From assembly GCF_023716665.1 (NCBI RefSeq), contig NZ_CP071859.1, forward strand, positions 930,001 through 994,000: a stretch of 64,000 bases of DNA, written 5' to 3'. How positions within the stretch are numbered: the stretch's first letter is position 1; each line of letters opens with the position of its first letter. The notes beneath the pieces were generated by a model. That model did no database searches, was not told the origin of the DNA, and saw only the letters and a list, made by a program, of their open reading frames with translations. The DNA comes from Vibrio sp. SCSIO 43135. GTDB taxonomy: Bacteria > Pseudomonadota > Gammaproteobacteria > Enterobacterales > Vibrionaceae. Shown here one piece after another: positions 47,246 to 56,957 of this stretch. The position numbers were made by a program, and so were the translations under genes.

Positions 47246-48169
47246 TCAGCTTAACGTTAACCACGCTAGCGATGTCGTTGATATAAGCACCCACAAACTC
47301 ACTCCAAATAACAGAGGCTTAGGCCCTGCAGCTTTGAGTTTCTCTACCGAAATCCCACATCCGATTAAGAATAAGCAAATCACCAGTGCTTTTTTAGCAA
47401 CAGAAAAAATGCCTTGATAGATCATTTCAAATTGTGGCAATAAATCACTAACACCAATCGCAATACAGTAAAACAAAATGAAATAAGGGATAGTAAGTTT
47501 CTTCGACTGACTACGGAAGACAACAGCACTCACCAGTGCGATTGGTATGATCCACAATGCGCGTGCTAGTTTCAGTGTCGTCGCGGTAGTTAGTGCTTCC
47601 TCACCATAAGCTGAAGCCGCACCTACCACGGAGGAAGTATCATGGATTGCAATCGCGGCCCAAGTTCCGAAAGTGTGCTGATCCAGTTCAAGAGCATGAC
47701 CGATGACAGGGAAAACGAACAGTGCGACCGAGTTAAGCACGAATACGGTGGCTAACGCCAATCCGATTTGTTCGTCGTCGGCATTAATAGCCGGAGCTAC
47801 CGCAGCAATAGCGCTGCCACCACAAATTGCGGTACCAGAAGAAATCAAATAGCCGGTTTGTTTGTTTAGTCCGATGGCTTTTGCCGCAAACCAGCCAATG
47901 ATAAGCGTGCCGACGATGGTGGCAATGATTAAACCAATACCATTGCTTGTCACTGCGAGTGCTTGTTGAAATTGAATGCCAAAACCAAGGCCCACAATGG
48001 AATACGCGAGCAGCTTTTTAGTGACTTTGGACAGTGCAAACTCTTGAGGCACCAGTCCAAAACTAGCCAGTAAAAAGCCTATGACCAAGGCCGTAGGGGA
48101 GGTAACAAAAGGGGTTAAACAAGCTATTGCAGCCATCCAAAATGGCAGCTGCTTCTTAAAAGAGGTCAT
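47246..48169 (-). CDS. YeiH-family putative sulfate exporter
   Basis: A 307-residue UPF0324/YeiH-type membrane protein with about nine to ten membrane segments. Family motifs [41 protein letters not shown] and [11 protein letters not shown] are present. The YeiH family is listed as a putative sulfate exporter, but transport has not been proven for most members. It is a single gene, convergent with the small membrane protein. No sulfur genes are nearby to support the substrate. Confidence 0.88.
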   Translation of the reverse strand: MTSFKKQLPFWMAAIACLTPFVTSPTALVIGFLLASFGLVPQEFALSKVTKKLLAYSIVGLGFGIQFQQALAVTSNGIGLIIATIVGTLIIGWFAAKAIGLNKQTGYLISSGTAICGGSAIAAVAPAINADDEQIGLALATVFVLNSVALFVFPVIGHALELDQHTFGTWAAIAIHDTSSVVGAASAYGEEALTTATTLKLARALWIIPIALVSAVVFRSQSKKLTIPYFILFYCIAIGVSDLLPQFEMIYQGIFSVAKKALVICLFLIGCGISVEKLKAAGPKPLLFGVSLWVLISTTSLAWLTLS

Positions 48170-48239
48170 AGTTTTTATTTGTATTCAAAGAGAACGCCAT
48201 ATTACATAATTTAACATGGTCAATAAGTCTTAATGTTTT

Positions 48240-48272
48240 GAACGCCTGTTCAGGATACCTGAACAGGCGTTC
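48240..48272. repeat. 15-bp perfect hairpin past the MFS-PlsC stop
   Basis: GAACGCCTGTTCAGG and CCTGAACAGGCGTTC are perfect complementary arms around ATA. It begins two bases past the stop of the minus-strand fusion gene at 48275. Neither side has a T run: AAAACATT follows on the minus strand and ACTTATTT on the plus. It could be an unusual terminator, an mRNA-protecting stem or a protein site. Confidence 0.7.
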
Positions 48273-48274
48273 AC

Positions 48275-50149
48275 TTATTTCCAGTTGCCACGCAACTCCT
48301 TGACTTTGTCACGCATGATTGCGGTCGTCGCTTGCTCTGGTGGAACTGGCTCTCCTGCTTCAATCTCGAGCTTAGACCAGAACCGAGAAGGAAGTCCTTT
48401 ACAAGCACTGCCTTTATAACGGCTAAAGTAGCTGCCCCATAGTCCTTTTAATGCCACCGGAATCACAGGGACAGGACTGCGTTTGATGATGATGTCCATA
48501 CCACGCATGAAATCGTTAATTTCACCGTCAGAAGTGAGCTGACCTTCTGGGAAAATACAGACTATATGACCTTCATTTAGAGCCTTTTCCACCTCACCAA
48601 ACGCATTGCGAATTGAACGTCGATTGGTTGCAGAGATAGGAATCACACCAGCGCGTTTTAAGAAGCGGCGTAAAGGTGGAAGGTTGGCATAGTCTTCTTC
48701 CATCACAAATCGAATCAAGCGTGGGCATACGGCGCTAAGCAGCAGTGCGTCCATATAGCTGATATGATTACATACTATCAATGCACCGCCGGTTTTCGGA
48801 AGGTAGTGTAAGTTCTTGTGGGTGACTCGATACATGGTATGGGTAAGAATCCACACCAAGAAACGAACCACGAATATAGGAACTTGGAGAAATAGGTACA
48901 CCGCGATTAAAAAGTTACCTACAGCGAGTAGTACGAATAATTGTGGGATAGTCAGTTCTAACACCGATAGGCAAACAATACCCAGCACCGCGCTTCCCAC
49001 CATAAATAGTGAGTTATAAATATTAAGTGCAGCAACCACTTGCGCTCGTTCTTTGACTTTGGCTCGGCTTTGCATCAAAGCATATAAAGGGACAATAAAG
49101 ATACCGCCAGATACACCGAGCATGAGCAAGTAAGCAAACAGTGGCCACAGTTCCCTTTGTTGAATGAATTCACCAAAAGTTTCCAACGCAGGAATGTTGT
49201 CAGGTACCGATGTGGCCATCAACCAACCAAAAACAGTGATCCCGAAGCTGCCGAGAGGGACGATGCCTACCTCAATACGATGCCCAGATAACTTGTCACA
49301 AGCTAACGAGCCAATCGCGATACCAATAGAGAAGAGTGCCAGTAAAAACGATACAGCACTTTCACTGCCGTTTAAGTAGATCTTGGTGAAATTCGGGAAT
49401 TGAGTCAGGTAAGCTGCGCCTAAAAACCAGAACCAGCTGATAGCCATAATGGCTTGGAAAATCACGCGATCTGATTTGGCAATTGCAATGGTGTTTTTGG
49501 TCTGTTTTATTGGCTGCCAGCGGAACTTAAGCTCTGGCGCGCTGGCTGGTGCAACTGGAATGGAGCGGCTAGAAAGGTAACCAAACAATGCAAACGCTAC
49601 CACACTGATTGCCGCAATATATTTAGCGTTTTCGGCAGAAGCAATCATACCCGCGACTAAGGTGCCGATAAGAATGGCGAGGAAAGTACCGGTCTCGACA
49701 AGAGCGTTGCCAGGTACCAGTTCATCTGACTTCAATTGCTGTGGGAGTAGGGCGTATTTAACCGGGCCAAAGAATGCCGATTGTGTTCCCATTAAAAACA
49801 GCAGTAATAACAAAATGCCATAGCTTTCGGTAATGAAACCGATAGCGCCTAAACACATAATGCCGACTTCGACCAACTTCACCTTACGGATAAACCAAGA
49901 CTTTTCGTATTTGTCGGCGAGAACCCCTGCTGATGCCGAGAAAAGGAAAAAAGGTAGAATGAAAAGGCCGGCAGCTAAGTTAATGAATAAGTTACTAGAG
50001 ATAGGTAAAACACCCGCTCCAGCAAAGGCGACAAACAGCAACAGTACGTTTTTAAAAATGTTGTCGTTAAAGGCGCCAAAAAACTGGGTAATAAAATAGG
50101 GGAGAAAGCGCCTTTGCCTCAACAGCGAAGATTGGTTGTCGGATGCCAT
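48275..50149 (-). CDS. MFS transporter fused to a PlsC-type acyltransferase
   Basis: A 624-residue fusion. About residues 1-420 are an MFS transporter of the LplT-like type with roughly twelve membrane segments (RRFLPYFITQFFGAFNDNIF, PISSNLFINLAAGLFILPF). The rest is a glycerophospholipid acyltransferase with the HX4D box NHISYMDALLL and the PEGQLTSDGEI motif. It resembles the E. coli LplT-Aas pair joined in one chain but lacks the acyl-ACP synthetase domain of Aas. A role in taking up and re-acylating lysophospholipid is inferred. A TetR gene lies 15 bases upstream on the same strand. Confidence 0.9.
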   Translation of the reverse strand: MASDNQSSLLRQRRFLPYFITQFFGAFNDNIFKNVLLLFVAFAGAGVLPISSNLFINLAAGLFILPFFLFSASAGVLADKYEKSWFIRKVKLVEVGIMCLGAIGFITESYGILLLLLFLMGTQSAFFGPVKYALLPQQLKSDELVPGNALVETGTFLAILIGTLVAGMIASAENAKYIAAISVVAFALFGYLSSRSIPVAPASAPELKFRWQPIKQTKNTIAIAKSDRVIFQAIMAISWFWFLGAAYLTQFPNFTKIYLNGSESAVSFLLALFSIGIAIGSLACDKLSGHRIEVGIVPLGSFGITVFGWLMATSVPDNIPALETFGEFIQQRELWPLFAYLLMLGVSGGIFIVPLYALMQSRAKVKERAQVVAALNIYNSLFMVGSAVLGIVCLSVLELTIPQLFVLLAVGNFLIAVYLFLQVPIFVVRFLVWILTHTMYRVTHKNLHYLPKTGGALIVCNHISYMDALLLSAVCPRLIRFVMEEDYANLPPLRRFLKRAGVIPISATNRRSIRNAFGEVEKALNEGHIVCIFPEGQLTSDGEINDFMRGMDIIIKRSPVPVIPVALKGLWGSYFSRYKGSACKGLPSRFWSKLEIEAGEPVPPEQATTAIMRDKVKELRGNWK

Positions 50150-50164
50150 TGCACGTCCTTATGC

Positions 50165-50755
50165 TTACCAGTTGGCAAGGTAATTAGAAAGAAGGTTTTC
50201 GATAAGCTCTTTGCCATCAATAGGCTCTGCGGAGAAAAATTTGTCGTCGACACTCAATAAAGTAATGCCGTGAACGCCAGACCACAATACTCGGCTAGCT
50301 TGGAGAACTTCGGAATCAGTTCGTTGAGGAGCTTGTACCTTAAGTAACCCTTCCAGCATGCCTGTCATGTTATCGATGCGCTCAGCCTGCCACTCAGGCA
50401 AGGTTTCACCATTCATATTATGTTCGAAAATCAGCTGCCAACGGTGCGGGTATTTCTGAGCAAAGTCGTGGTAGCAGTAGGCTAGTTCGTACAGTGCAGA
50501 TTGAGGGTCGCTACATTGTTCCACAACGGTACGGGCCTCAGTTGCCAATTCGTCCAGTGTTTGTGCCACGGCGTGGAGGAGAAGTAGGTTATAATTACCA
50601 AAGACGTTGACCAACGTGCTTGGTACATAGCCGATCAGATTCGCTACTTTGCGTAAGCTCAACTCATGATGGGAATGTTCGCTTAGGAACTCTTTTACGG
50701 TATTTAGGGTTAGAGCAACAAGCTCTTCACGAGTGTGATCGTTTCTACGGGCCAT
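50165..50755 (-). CDS. TetR-family transcriptional regulator
   Basis: A 196-residue TetR-type repressor. The N-terminal helix-turn-helix lies at about residues 10-55 (MARRNDHTREELVALTL, LSLRKVANLIGYVPSTLVNV). The start is taken at 50753-50755 because the only earlier ATG, at 50785, lies against a palindrome that looks like an operator. The C-terminal domain presumably binds a fatty or lipid ligand, judging by the neighbouring MFS-PlsC gene, but this is inference. Fifteen bases separate its stop from the fusion gene, so they are likely one unit. Confidence 0.85.
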   Translation of the reverse strand: MARRNDHTREELVALTLNTVKEFLSEHSHHELSLRKVANLIGYVPSTLVNVFGNYNLLLLHAVAQTLDELATEARTVVEQCSDPQSALYELAYCYHDFAQKYPHRWQLIFEHNMNGETLPEWQAERIDNMTGMLEGLLKVQAPQRTDSEVLQASRVLWSGVHGITLLSVDDKFFSAEPIDGKELIENLLSNYLANW

Positions 50756-50771
50756 GGTTAGTTTTCTAAAA

Positions 50772-50784
50772 TGAACAACGTTCA
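50772..50784. promoter_or_regulatory. Palindrome upstream of the TetR gene
   Basis: TGAACAACGTTCA has perfect 5-bp arms around AAC, 17-29 bases before the TetR start. Flanking AT tracts fit a promoter. TetR-type regulators often bind such a site over their own promoter. Its reach to the fusion gene would be through the shared transcript. Confidence 0.5.
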
Positions 50785-50932
50785 ATATTTTAAAGACGCA
50801 CTGTCACAGCGTCAATGTGATTGCCACTATTTTGCAATATTCTGATACATAGATTAGTGGTTTAGATATTTTAATAGTAATAGTTAGTCGTTACTATTAA
50901 CCTGTCTCTTAAATATAACCCTAAGGAAGAGC

Positions 50933-51814
50933 ATGAAACGTATTTTTTCTCTTGTAGCGCTGTTAATGGTTTCAGTAGCTATAACCCCTATTGCGGAAGC
51001 GAAAAAATTTGGTGGTGGTAAGTCTTTTGGCAAAAGCTTTAAAACTGCGCCTGCGCCAAAGCAGCAAAAGCAAAACACAAATTCAATCGGCAAGGAACAA
51101 GCTGGTAAAGCTCAAAGCTCTAAGAAAGGGCTAATGGGTGGTCTATTAGGAGGTCTGCTCGCTGGTGGTCTATTAGCGGCCTTCTTCGGCGGCGCGTTCG
51201 AAGGTATCCAATTCATGGATATTCTTATCATGGGCTTGATCGCGTTCCTGATCTTTAAGTTCATGCGCGGTATGTTAGGTGCTAAGCAAGGCAGTATGAA
51301 CCAGCATCAGCAACAACCAGCTTTTGGTGGAAATAACCAAAAATTCGAACAGCCAAATGTACATAACTTTGAGCAACAGCCTCAAGGTACAACTGGCGGA
51401 AATGGTGGTTTTGGCTTTGGTTCACAAACTGATGTTCCTCACAACTACCCACCAGGTTTTGATCAGGCAGCATTTGTGAACGGCTCTCGTGAGCACTACC
51501 GTATTCTACAAGGTGCTTGGAACCACAATCAGCTTGAAACGATTGAAGAGTACGTATCACCAAGTTTGTTTGAAGACCTAAAAGCCGAGCGTGCGAAGCT
51601 AGAAGGTGAGCAACATACTGATGTTATGTACGTGGATGCTGAAATTGTACGTGCGGATTACGACGCCGAAAAAGCTCAGCTTAGCCTACAGTTCAGTGGT
51701 CGTTACCGCGACTCAGCAGAAGGTGTGGAAGAAGACATTGAAGATGTTTGGCACCTAGAGCGCGACCTGACTGTGCCTAATGCACCATGGTTAATCGTAG
51801 GTATTCAAGGTTAA
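50933..51814 (+). CDS. Tim44-like domain protein
   Basis: A 293-residue protein with a signal-like N-terminus (MKRIFSLVALLMVSVAITPI, cleavage plausibly near AEA at residue 23). A basic Gly/Lys/Gln-rich stretch follows, then two membrane-like segments (GLLGGLLAGGLLAAFFGG, about 68-85; FMDILIMGLIAFLIFKFM, about 94-111). A Gln/Asn-rich linker leads to a C-terminal Tim44-like domain (about 180-293, YVSPSLFEDLKAE, DVWHLERDL). Bacterial Tim44-domain proteins have no settled role. It is a single gene with its own terminator. Confidence 0.82.
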   Translation: MKRIFSLVALLMVSVAITPIAEAKKFGGGKSFGKSFKTAPAPKQQKQNTNSIGKEQAGKAQSSKKGLMGGLLGGLLAGGLLAAFFGGAFEGIQFMDILIMGLIAFLIFKFMRGMLGAKQGSMNQHQQQPAFGGNNQKFEQPNVHNFEQQPQGTTGGNGGFGFGSQTDVPHNYPPGFDQAAFVNGSREHYRILQGAWNHNQLETIEEYVSPSLFEDLKAERAKLEGEQHTDVMYVDAEIVRADYDAEKAQLSLQFSGRYRDSAEGVEEDIEDVWHLERDLTVPNAPWLIVGIQG

Positions 51815-51845
51815 TAACCACCAGCCTTCAATTTAGTCGAATTTG

Positions 51846-51880
51846 AAAGCCCTAAGCAGTTGCTTAGGGCTTTTTTATTT
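51846..51880 (+). terminator. Terminator after the Tim44-like gene
   Basis: AAAGCCCTAAGCA pairs with TGCTTAGGGCTTT around GT, followed by TTTTATTT. Confidence 0.9.
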
Positions 51881-51970
51881 CTTATGGCTTAGATAATGCT
51901 ATTTGAGCTAGGTAAGTGTTACGGTATATTGAAGCGATAACAATAATCGCTCACTAAGAAGGAAAGTAAA

Positions 51971-52288
51971 GTGGCTGAATTCAAATACAAAAACCTGTCG
52001 CAAGAAGAGCAAGATAAGTTAGACGCAGCTGTATTTCGTAAGCTATTAGCGCATTTAGATAACAATAAAGATGTGCAGAATATTGATTTAATGATTCTGG
52101 CTGGCTTTTGTCGTAACTGTTTTAGCAAATGGTATAACGCCGAGGCGCAGCAGCAAGGGTTGGAGTTAGATATCGATGACGCAAGAGAGCGTGTTTACGG
52201 TATGACTTACGACGAGTGGAAATCCAACCACCAGTTGCCAGCAACACCAGAGCAACTTGCTGCGTTTGAAGCTAAACAGAAAAAATAA
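51971..52288 (+). CDS. DUF1244-family protein
   Basis: A 105-residue cytoplasmic protein of the DUF1244 family, recognised by VQNIDLMILAGFCRNCFSKW and YGMTYDEWK. The CRNC pair suggests a metal or redox role, but function is unknown. The start is GTG with GGAAAG nine bases upstream. It is a single gene with its own terminator, ahead of the convergent aqpZ. Confidence 0.88.
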   Translation: MAEFKYKNLSQEEQDKLDAAVFRKLLAHLDNNKDVQNIDLMILAGFCRNCFSKWYNAEAQQQGLELDIDDARERVYGMTYDEWKSNHQLPATPEQLAAFEAKQKK

Positions 52289-52298
52289 CGAGCACAAT

Positions 52299-52328
52299 CA
52301 AGCCCAGCATTAAGCTGGGCTTTTTATA
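52299..52328 (+). terminator. Terminator after the DUF1244 gene
   Basis: AGCCCAG pairs with CTGGGCT around a seven-base loop, followed by TTTTATATT. It ends just before the aqpZ stop. Confidence 0.85.
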
Positions 52329-53018
52329 TTAGCTACGCCCTGCGATAGCCTTATAGGCTAATGCCCCTATAACGGCCCCAATGATTGGCGCCACCCAAAA
52401 CAACCACAGTTGTGATGTGGCCCAGTCACCCACATACAGTGCAACCCCTGTACTTCTAGCTGGGTTTACCGATGTGTTCGTTACTGGGATGCTAATTAAA
52501 TGAATCAATGTTAATCCCAATCCAATAGCAATAGGTGCAAAGCCTTGAGGTGCTCGGCTATCGGTTGCTCCCATAATGATCAGTAAGAACATCATTGTCA
52601 TGACGACTTCGGTAATAAGCGCGGATGTCATGGAGTATTTACCAGGAGAGTGTTCACCATATCCGTTAGAGGCAAAGCCCGATGCTGCGACATCAAATCC
52701 AGGCTGACCTGTCGCGATAAGGTAAAGTACTCCACCAGCAATTAGGCCGCCGAGTACTTGTGCAACAATGTAAGGTACAACGTCTCTCGCTTCAAAACGT
52801 CCGCCGACCCACAAACCAATAGTCACTGCTGGGTTTAAATGACAGCCAGAAATATGGCCAATCGCATAAGCCATTGTTAGTACAGTCAAACCAAATGCAA
52901 AAGAGACACCTAATAAGCCAATTCCCACGTCTGGGAAGCCCGCAGCCAAAACGGCACTACCACAGCCGCCAAGTACAAGCCAGAAAGTACCAAAGGTTTC
53001 TGCTAAATAACGATTCAT
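52329..53018 (-). CDS. aqpZ: Aquaporin Z
   Basis: AqpZ is an inner-membrane water channel. The 229-residue protein has six membrane segments and both NPA boxes, in [11 protein letters not shown] and [14 protein letters not shown]. The aromatic/arginine filter residues around these match the water-selective type. The N-terminus [20 protein letters not shown] is typical. It is a single gene in this window. Confidence 0.95.
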   Translation of the reverse strand: MNRYLAETFGTFWLVLGGCGSAVLAAGFPDVGIGLLGVSFAFGLTVLTMAYAIGHISGCHLNPAVTIGLWVGGRFEARDVVPYIVAQVLGGLIAGGVLYLIATGQPGFDVAASGFASNGYGEHSPGKYSMTSALITEVVMTMMFLLIIMGATDSRAPQGFAPIAIGLGLTLIHLISIPVTNTSVNPARSTGVALYVGDWATSQLWLFWVAPIIGAVIGALAYKAIAGRS

Positions 53019-53211
53019 GAAATTTCCTATCTAATTACGGGGTGAATTTGTGCAGAAGATAGTAGAGAAATGTCAGCGCAGTGTGGCTAGATTGGCAATA
53101 GAACCGATATTCGGCTTTAGAGTAGGCGTTGTCTTGTATATGAGACGCTTTTTACAAGCGGTGCGTAAGAATTGAAGAAGTAAAGACAGATAATTCTGAT
53201 GGCTGAAAAAC

Positions 53212-53254
53212 AAAAAAGGCACACTAAGTATTCTCCCTAATACAAAGTGCGCCC
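53212..53254 (-). terminator. Terminator of the barrel gene at 53281
   Basis: On the minus strand, GGCGCACTTTGTATT pairs with a few mismatches with AATACTTAGTGTGCC and is followed by TTTTTTGTTTTT. It lies about 28 bases past the barrel gene's stop. Confidence 0.82.
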
Positions 53255-53280
53255 GGACAGTTATTATGCGATTAACGTGA

Positions 53281-53913
53281 TTAGAAACGGTAATCTAGAG
53301 AGATTGTGAATTCGCTGTTGTTTGGTACAGTGATCTTACTTTCCCATTGGTTGTCTAAGGTAGTTGAGTATGACTCAAACATGTAACGGTATTGGAAATC
53401 AGCCGAAATGTTGTTTGTAATTTTGTATTGCGCACCTGCTTGCAGTCCGTATACGAAATCTGTCGAACTTTCTTCTGCTTGTATCGTCGCTCTCGGTAAC
53501 TCGCTGTGTGACAACGCTAATGTAGCTTCATTTGTTGTGAAGCCGATAGTTGGACCACCAAACACAGAAAACTCAGAGTTAATTGCGTGAACGTAGTCGT
53601 ATGAGAGTAGGTATTCTGTCTGTGCCAAGTCCGCAGCAAACTTACCACCGTTTTCCCCATGTTCACGGTGAAGTTTGTTATCACCTGTGTAGTTGATAGT
53701 CGCAGTAATTCGGTGGTTTTCGGTTAGATATGCACCGCCACGAATGTGAAATGCAGAGCCTGTAGCCGTCTCTCTGTTACTGTAGCCATCATTTTCTTCA
53801 AGTTTGATTTTGGCAGAGTGATATCCCATACCACCACCAATAAAGAATTCAGTTGCCATTGCTGCAGGAGCAGTTAGAGATGCGATTGTTAACGCTAATA
53901 GTGCCTTTTTCAT
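53281..53913 (-). CDS. Predicted outer-membrane beta-barrel protein
   Basis: The product is 210 residues from the ATG at 53911-53913; a longer frame from 53949 would put twelve residues before the signal peptide. MKKALLALTIASLTAPAAMA is the signal, with cleavage expected after residue 20 and TEFFIGGGMGYHSAKI beginning the mature barrel. It ends in FTISLDYRF with a terminal Phe. The pattern suits an eight-stranded OmpA-like or OmpX-like barrel. No named family can be given. It is a single gene with its own terminator. Confidence 0.8.
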   Translation of the reverse strand: MKKALLALTIASLTAPAAMATEFFIGGGMGYHSAKIKLEENDGYSNRETATGSAFHIRGGAYLTENHRITATINYTGDNKLHREHGENGGKFAADLAQTEYLLSYDYVHAINSEFSVFGGPTIGFTTNEATLALSHSELPRATIQAEESSTDFVYGLQAGAQYKITNNISADFQYRYMFESYSTTLDNQWESKITVPNNSEFTISLDYRF

Positions 53914-54031
53914 GATTGTTTCCACTGTGTTGGGAGAAAGTGGATGCATTATGAACAGTGTGCAGTTTATCGGCTAATGACTAGTTGGAATGATGATGTT
54001 AACCAGTAGTTATGACTTGGTTTGCGAAAAA

Positions 54032-54286
54032 CTATTGGATCGTGATGCTTTCTAATTCGGTAATGTTCGCTAATGCTTGTTGGTCGGTTGAGCCGCAAAC
54101 ATCAGGGCATGGTTGAAATTGTCCGCAGACCTTAGGACGCTCTGGTTGACCAAACAGTTTACACAAGTTGTCGTCATTGAGCTGAACACACCGTGTTCCT
54201 GCAGGCTTACCATTTGGCATGCCTGGGATAGGTGAAGATATGCTTGGAGCAATACAGCAGGCACCACAACCTAAACGACAATCCAT
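54032..54286 (-). CDS. YkgJ-family cysteine cluster protein
   Basis: An 84-residue protein from the ATG at 54284-54286; a start five codons earlier is possible. It begins MDCRLGCGACCIAPSI and has further cysteines in GTRCVQLNDDNLCKLF, KVCGQFQPCPDVCG, the pattern of zinc/iron-chelating CxxCxxCC proteins. Function is unknown; a metal cluster is inferred. It is divergent from ycgN, another cysteine-cluster gene. Confidence 0.85.
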   Translation of the reverse strand: MDCRLGCGACCIAPSISSPIPGMPNGKPAGTRCVQLNDDNLCKLFGQPERPKVCGQFQPCPDVCGSTDQQALANITELESITIQ

Positions 54287-54423
54287 TTTAACACCTCTCA
54301 ACTACGACAAAGGCGCGCATGGTATCAGAAAAGGCTATGTGAAGCAGCTCAAACTTTGCGCTTGAAATTTGCAGAGCTGAACGGTATAAAACGCATCCAA
54401 TTCCATCGATAAAGAAAACTGCT

Positions 54424-54861
54424 ATGAGCCTTCCATTTTGGCAATCTAAACCTCTAGAGCAAATGACTGAACAAGAGTGGGAATCTCTTTGTGATGGGTG
54501 CGGTAAGTGCTGTCTGCATAAACTGATGGATGAAGATAGCGATGAAGTGTACTACACCAACGTTGCTTGCAGTTGGCTAAATAGCAAAACTTGCTCATGC
54601 AAAGATTATCCAAATCGATTTGAATCTGGTGAAGAATGCTTAAAGCTGACGCGAGACAAAATCAGTGAGTTCAACTGGCTGCCTGATACTTGTGCTTATC
54701 GCTTATTAGCCAATGACGAGCCTTTACCAGAGTGGCACCCGTTGATTACTGGCTCTAAAGCAGCCATGCATGCAGCTGGGGAAAGCGTTCGCAATAAAGT
54801 TGTATACGAAATTGATGTTGTTGACTGGGAAGACCATATCATTAATCACCCTAGTCGATAA
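54424..54861 (+). CDS. ycgN: YcgN-family cysteine cluster protein
   Basis: A 145-residue protein of the YcgN (UPF0260) family. The cysteine cluster [12 protein letters not shown] is at about residues 22-33, with later cysteines in [17 protein letters not shown] and [16 protein letters not shown] and [18 protein letters not shown] are family signatures. Function is not known. It is divergent from the smaller cysteine-cluster gene at 54032, and a terminator follows. Confidence 0.93.
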   Translation: MSLPFWQSKPLEQMTEQEWESLCDGCGKCCLHKLMDEDSDEVYYTNVACSWLNSKTCSCKDYPNRFESGEECLKLTRDKISEFNWLPDTCAYRLLANDEPLPEWHPLITGSKAAMHAAGESVRNKVVYEIDVVDWEDHIINHPSR

Positions 54862-54877
54862 CCACGACTAACCGCAT

Positions 54878-54910
54878 AAAAAAAGGCTCACCATTGGTGA
54901 GCCTTTGTCT
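54878..54910. terminator. Bidirectional terminator after ycgN
   Basis: AAAGGCTCACC pairs with GGTGAGCCTTT around AT, with an A run on the left and TTTGTCTT on the right, so it serves ycgN and the minus-strand BCCT gene. Confidence 0.88.
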
Positions 54911-54953
54911 TAGTTTAGGAGAAAGGTGGTGACAGCTAAACTCCTTGTCTGAA

Positions 54954-56851
54954 TTACGCCGTTGCAGCGTTATTCGAAACAATCTGATTGAACTCTGCTC
55001 TTGCGGCTTGAGCTTGTTCTGACAACTCTAACTTGCTATCTCGCGCCTTCGCTGCCGCATCAAGCAGCGTTTGTAGCTCTTCCTGCATTTCCTGTGGGAG
55101 ATGATGATCGGCAAAGTCTTCGTCACCATCATGCTCCAAGGCGAACTGACGGATGCGCTTTTTCATTTTGATGACTTCAGCTAACGCCGCACGCTCTAGT
55201 TCCGCGGCTTCTTGCGCGGCATCACGGCTACGTTCAAATCTTGCGAGAGCCATACCTTCAGACGACCAAGGGTCCATGTCCGGTAAGTCTTCAATGTTAA
55301 TCGTTGGTTCAACATAGTCTTCTTGATGTTTGAGGTCCAAAGATGTTGCTTTGACAGCTGAAATCATCAACATGATTGAGATACCTAGTAGCGGTAATCC
55401 ACCTACAATAGCGGCTGTTTGCAGTGTGCTTAGTCCCCCCATGAACATTAACACCGTAGGCAAAAATGATAGGGTGAAAGCCCAGAACATGCGGTTCCAG
55501 CGCATTGGTTCTTCAGTAACATTGTTTTGAACCACTGAAGCCAAAATGTAGGAGATGGAATCAAAGGTCGTCGCGGTGAAAATAATGCACAATAAGGTGA
55601 ACGTTGCGATGACGACAGTGCTCATTGGCAACTGTTCGAGCATAGAGAAAATGGCTGTCGTCGCTCCCTCGGTATTGAGGATGCCAACCACATCGAGTTC
55701 ACCGGAGAGCTGCAGCGATAAACCATAATTTCCGAGGATCATGAAAAACAGAAAGCAGCCCAATGAGCCAAAGAATATCGACCCAGAGACCATTTGCTTA
55801 ATTGTACGCCCGCGGGAAATTCGAGCGACGAACAAGCCCATACTTGGCGCGAATACCAGCCACCACGCCCAGTAGAAAATGGTCCAGTCTTGCGGGAAAT
55901 GGGTATTGTCGAATGTGCCGTATCCACCGAATGGTTCTGCCCATGTTGCCATCACAAAGAAATTGGACAGCATACGCCCGATGGAGTCGAGGCCTGTTTC
56001 AAGCATAAATATGGTAGGCCCAACCGCGAGCACAAACGCGAGAAGTCCCATTGCGCCCCAAAAGTTGATGTTGCTGAGCACTTTGATGCCTTTTTCCATT
56101 CCGGCGTATGAGGAGTACGCAAATATGGCGGTACAAACCAAAAGCACGGCAATCTGGCTAAGTGTCGTTTGAGGGATACCAAATAAGAAGTTTAAACCTT
56201 CGCCTATCAAAGGAGCGGCAAGGCCGAGTGTTGTTGCTGCTCCCCCGAGTAAACCAAAGATAAATAGCACATCAACCACTTTACCAGCAGTGCCTTTGGT
56301 ACGCTCTTCTCCCCAGTACTGGCATTAAAGCACTGGACACCTTTAGAACAGGTTGTTTGCGAACGTAAAAGAAGTAAGCAATAGGTAGAGCAGGTATCAA
56401 ATAAATAGCCCAAGCGATTGGCCCCCAGTGAAACAGACCATAAGTTGCCGCCCATCGAACGGCTTCTTCACTACCAGGTTCTAGTTGGAATGGTGGTGAT
56501 TGATAATAGTATGCCCACTCAATGCATCCCCAATAGAGTATGCTTTGCGCCAATGCCGCCACAGAAAAGCATGGCTGCCCATGAGGCGGTGCTAAATTCA
56601 GGTTTTTCATCAGCGGTGCCGAGCTTGATTTGCCCCATATCACTGAACACGACATAAATCATGAAAACGAATGCACTCAGTCCAAGCGCAAGGTACAAGA
56701 AGCCGAGCTTATCGGTCATGAAGGTTTTGGCAATCGCGATCCACTCTGCGCCTTGTTCAGGGAACACTATCAAAGGGATAACAATAGAAAGTAACAGCGC
56801 AATGGCGCCAAAAAAGGTGGGCTTATCAATAAGCGAAAAGGAGTTTTTCAC
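54954..56851 (-). pseudogene. BCCT-family betaine/carnitine/choline transporter, two frameshifts
   Basis: The encoded protein would be a BCCT osmolyte transporter of about 632 residues with twelve membrane segments and a long helical C-terminal tail. It is split among three frames: 56851 to about 56546 starts at GTG (MKNSFSLIDKPTFF to FCGGIGA). About 56540 to 56315 carries SILYWGCIEWAYYYQ to SALMPVLG, and about 56310 to 54954 carries KGTAGKVVDVLFIF to the end. Each junction fits one extra base in a homopolymer (56544-56546 and 56311-56314). The BCCT signature WAWWLVFAPSMGLFVARISR is intact. A sequencing error or a recent pseudogene are both possible. Confidence 0.88.
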
Positions 56852-56957
56852 GCGTTAGTTTTCCACAATCAAATGAGCTTTGATTATGGAGTGGGAAACA
56901 ACGACCAACAAACGCAGATCATTGTCGACAAGATATAAGATTTTTTCTATTGAAATT

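Noticed and set aside
56281..56655. The middle BCCT frame as an independent gene
   Set aside because: Its content is internal transporter sequence that continues the frames on either side, so it is part of one broken gene.
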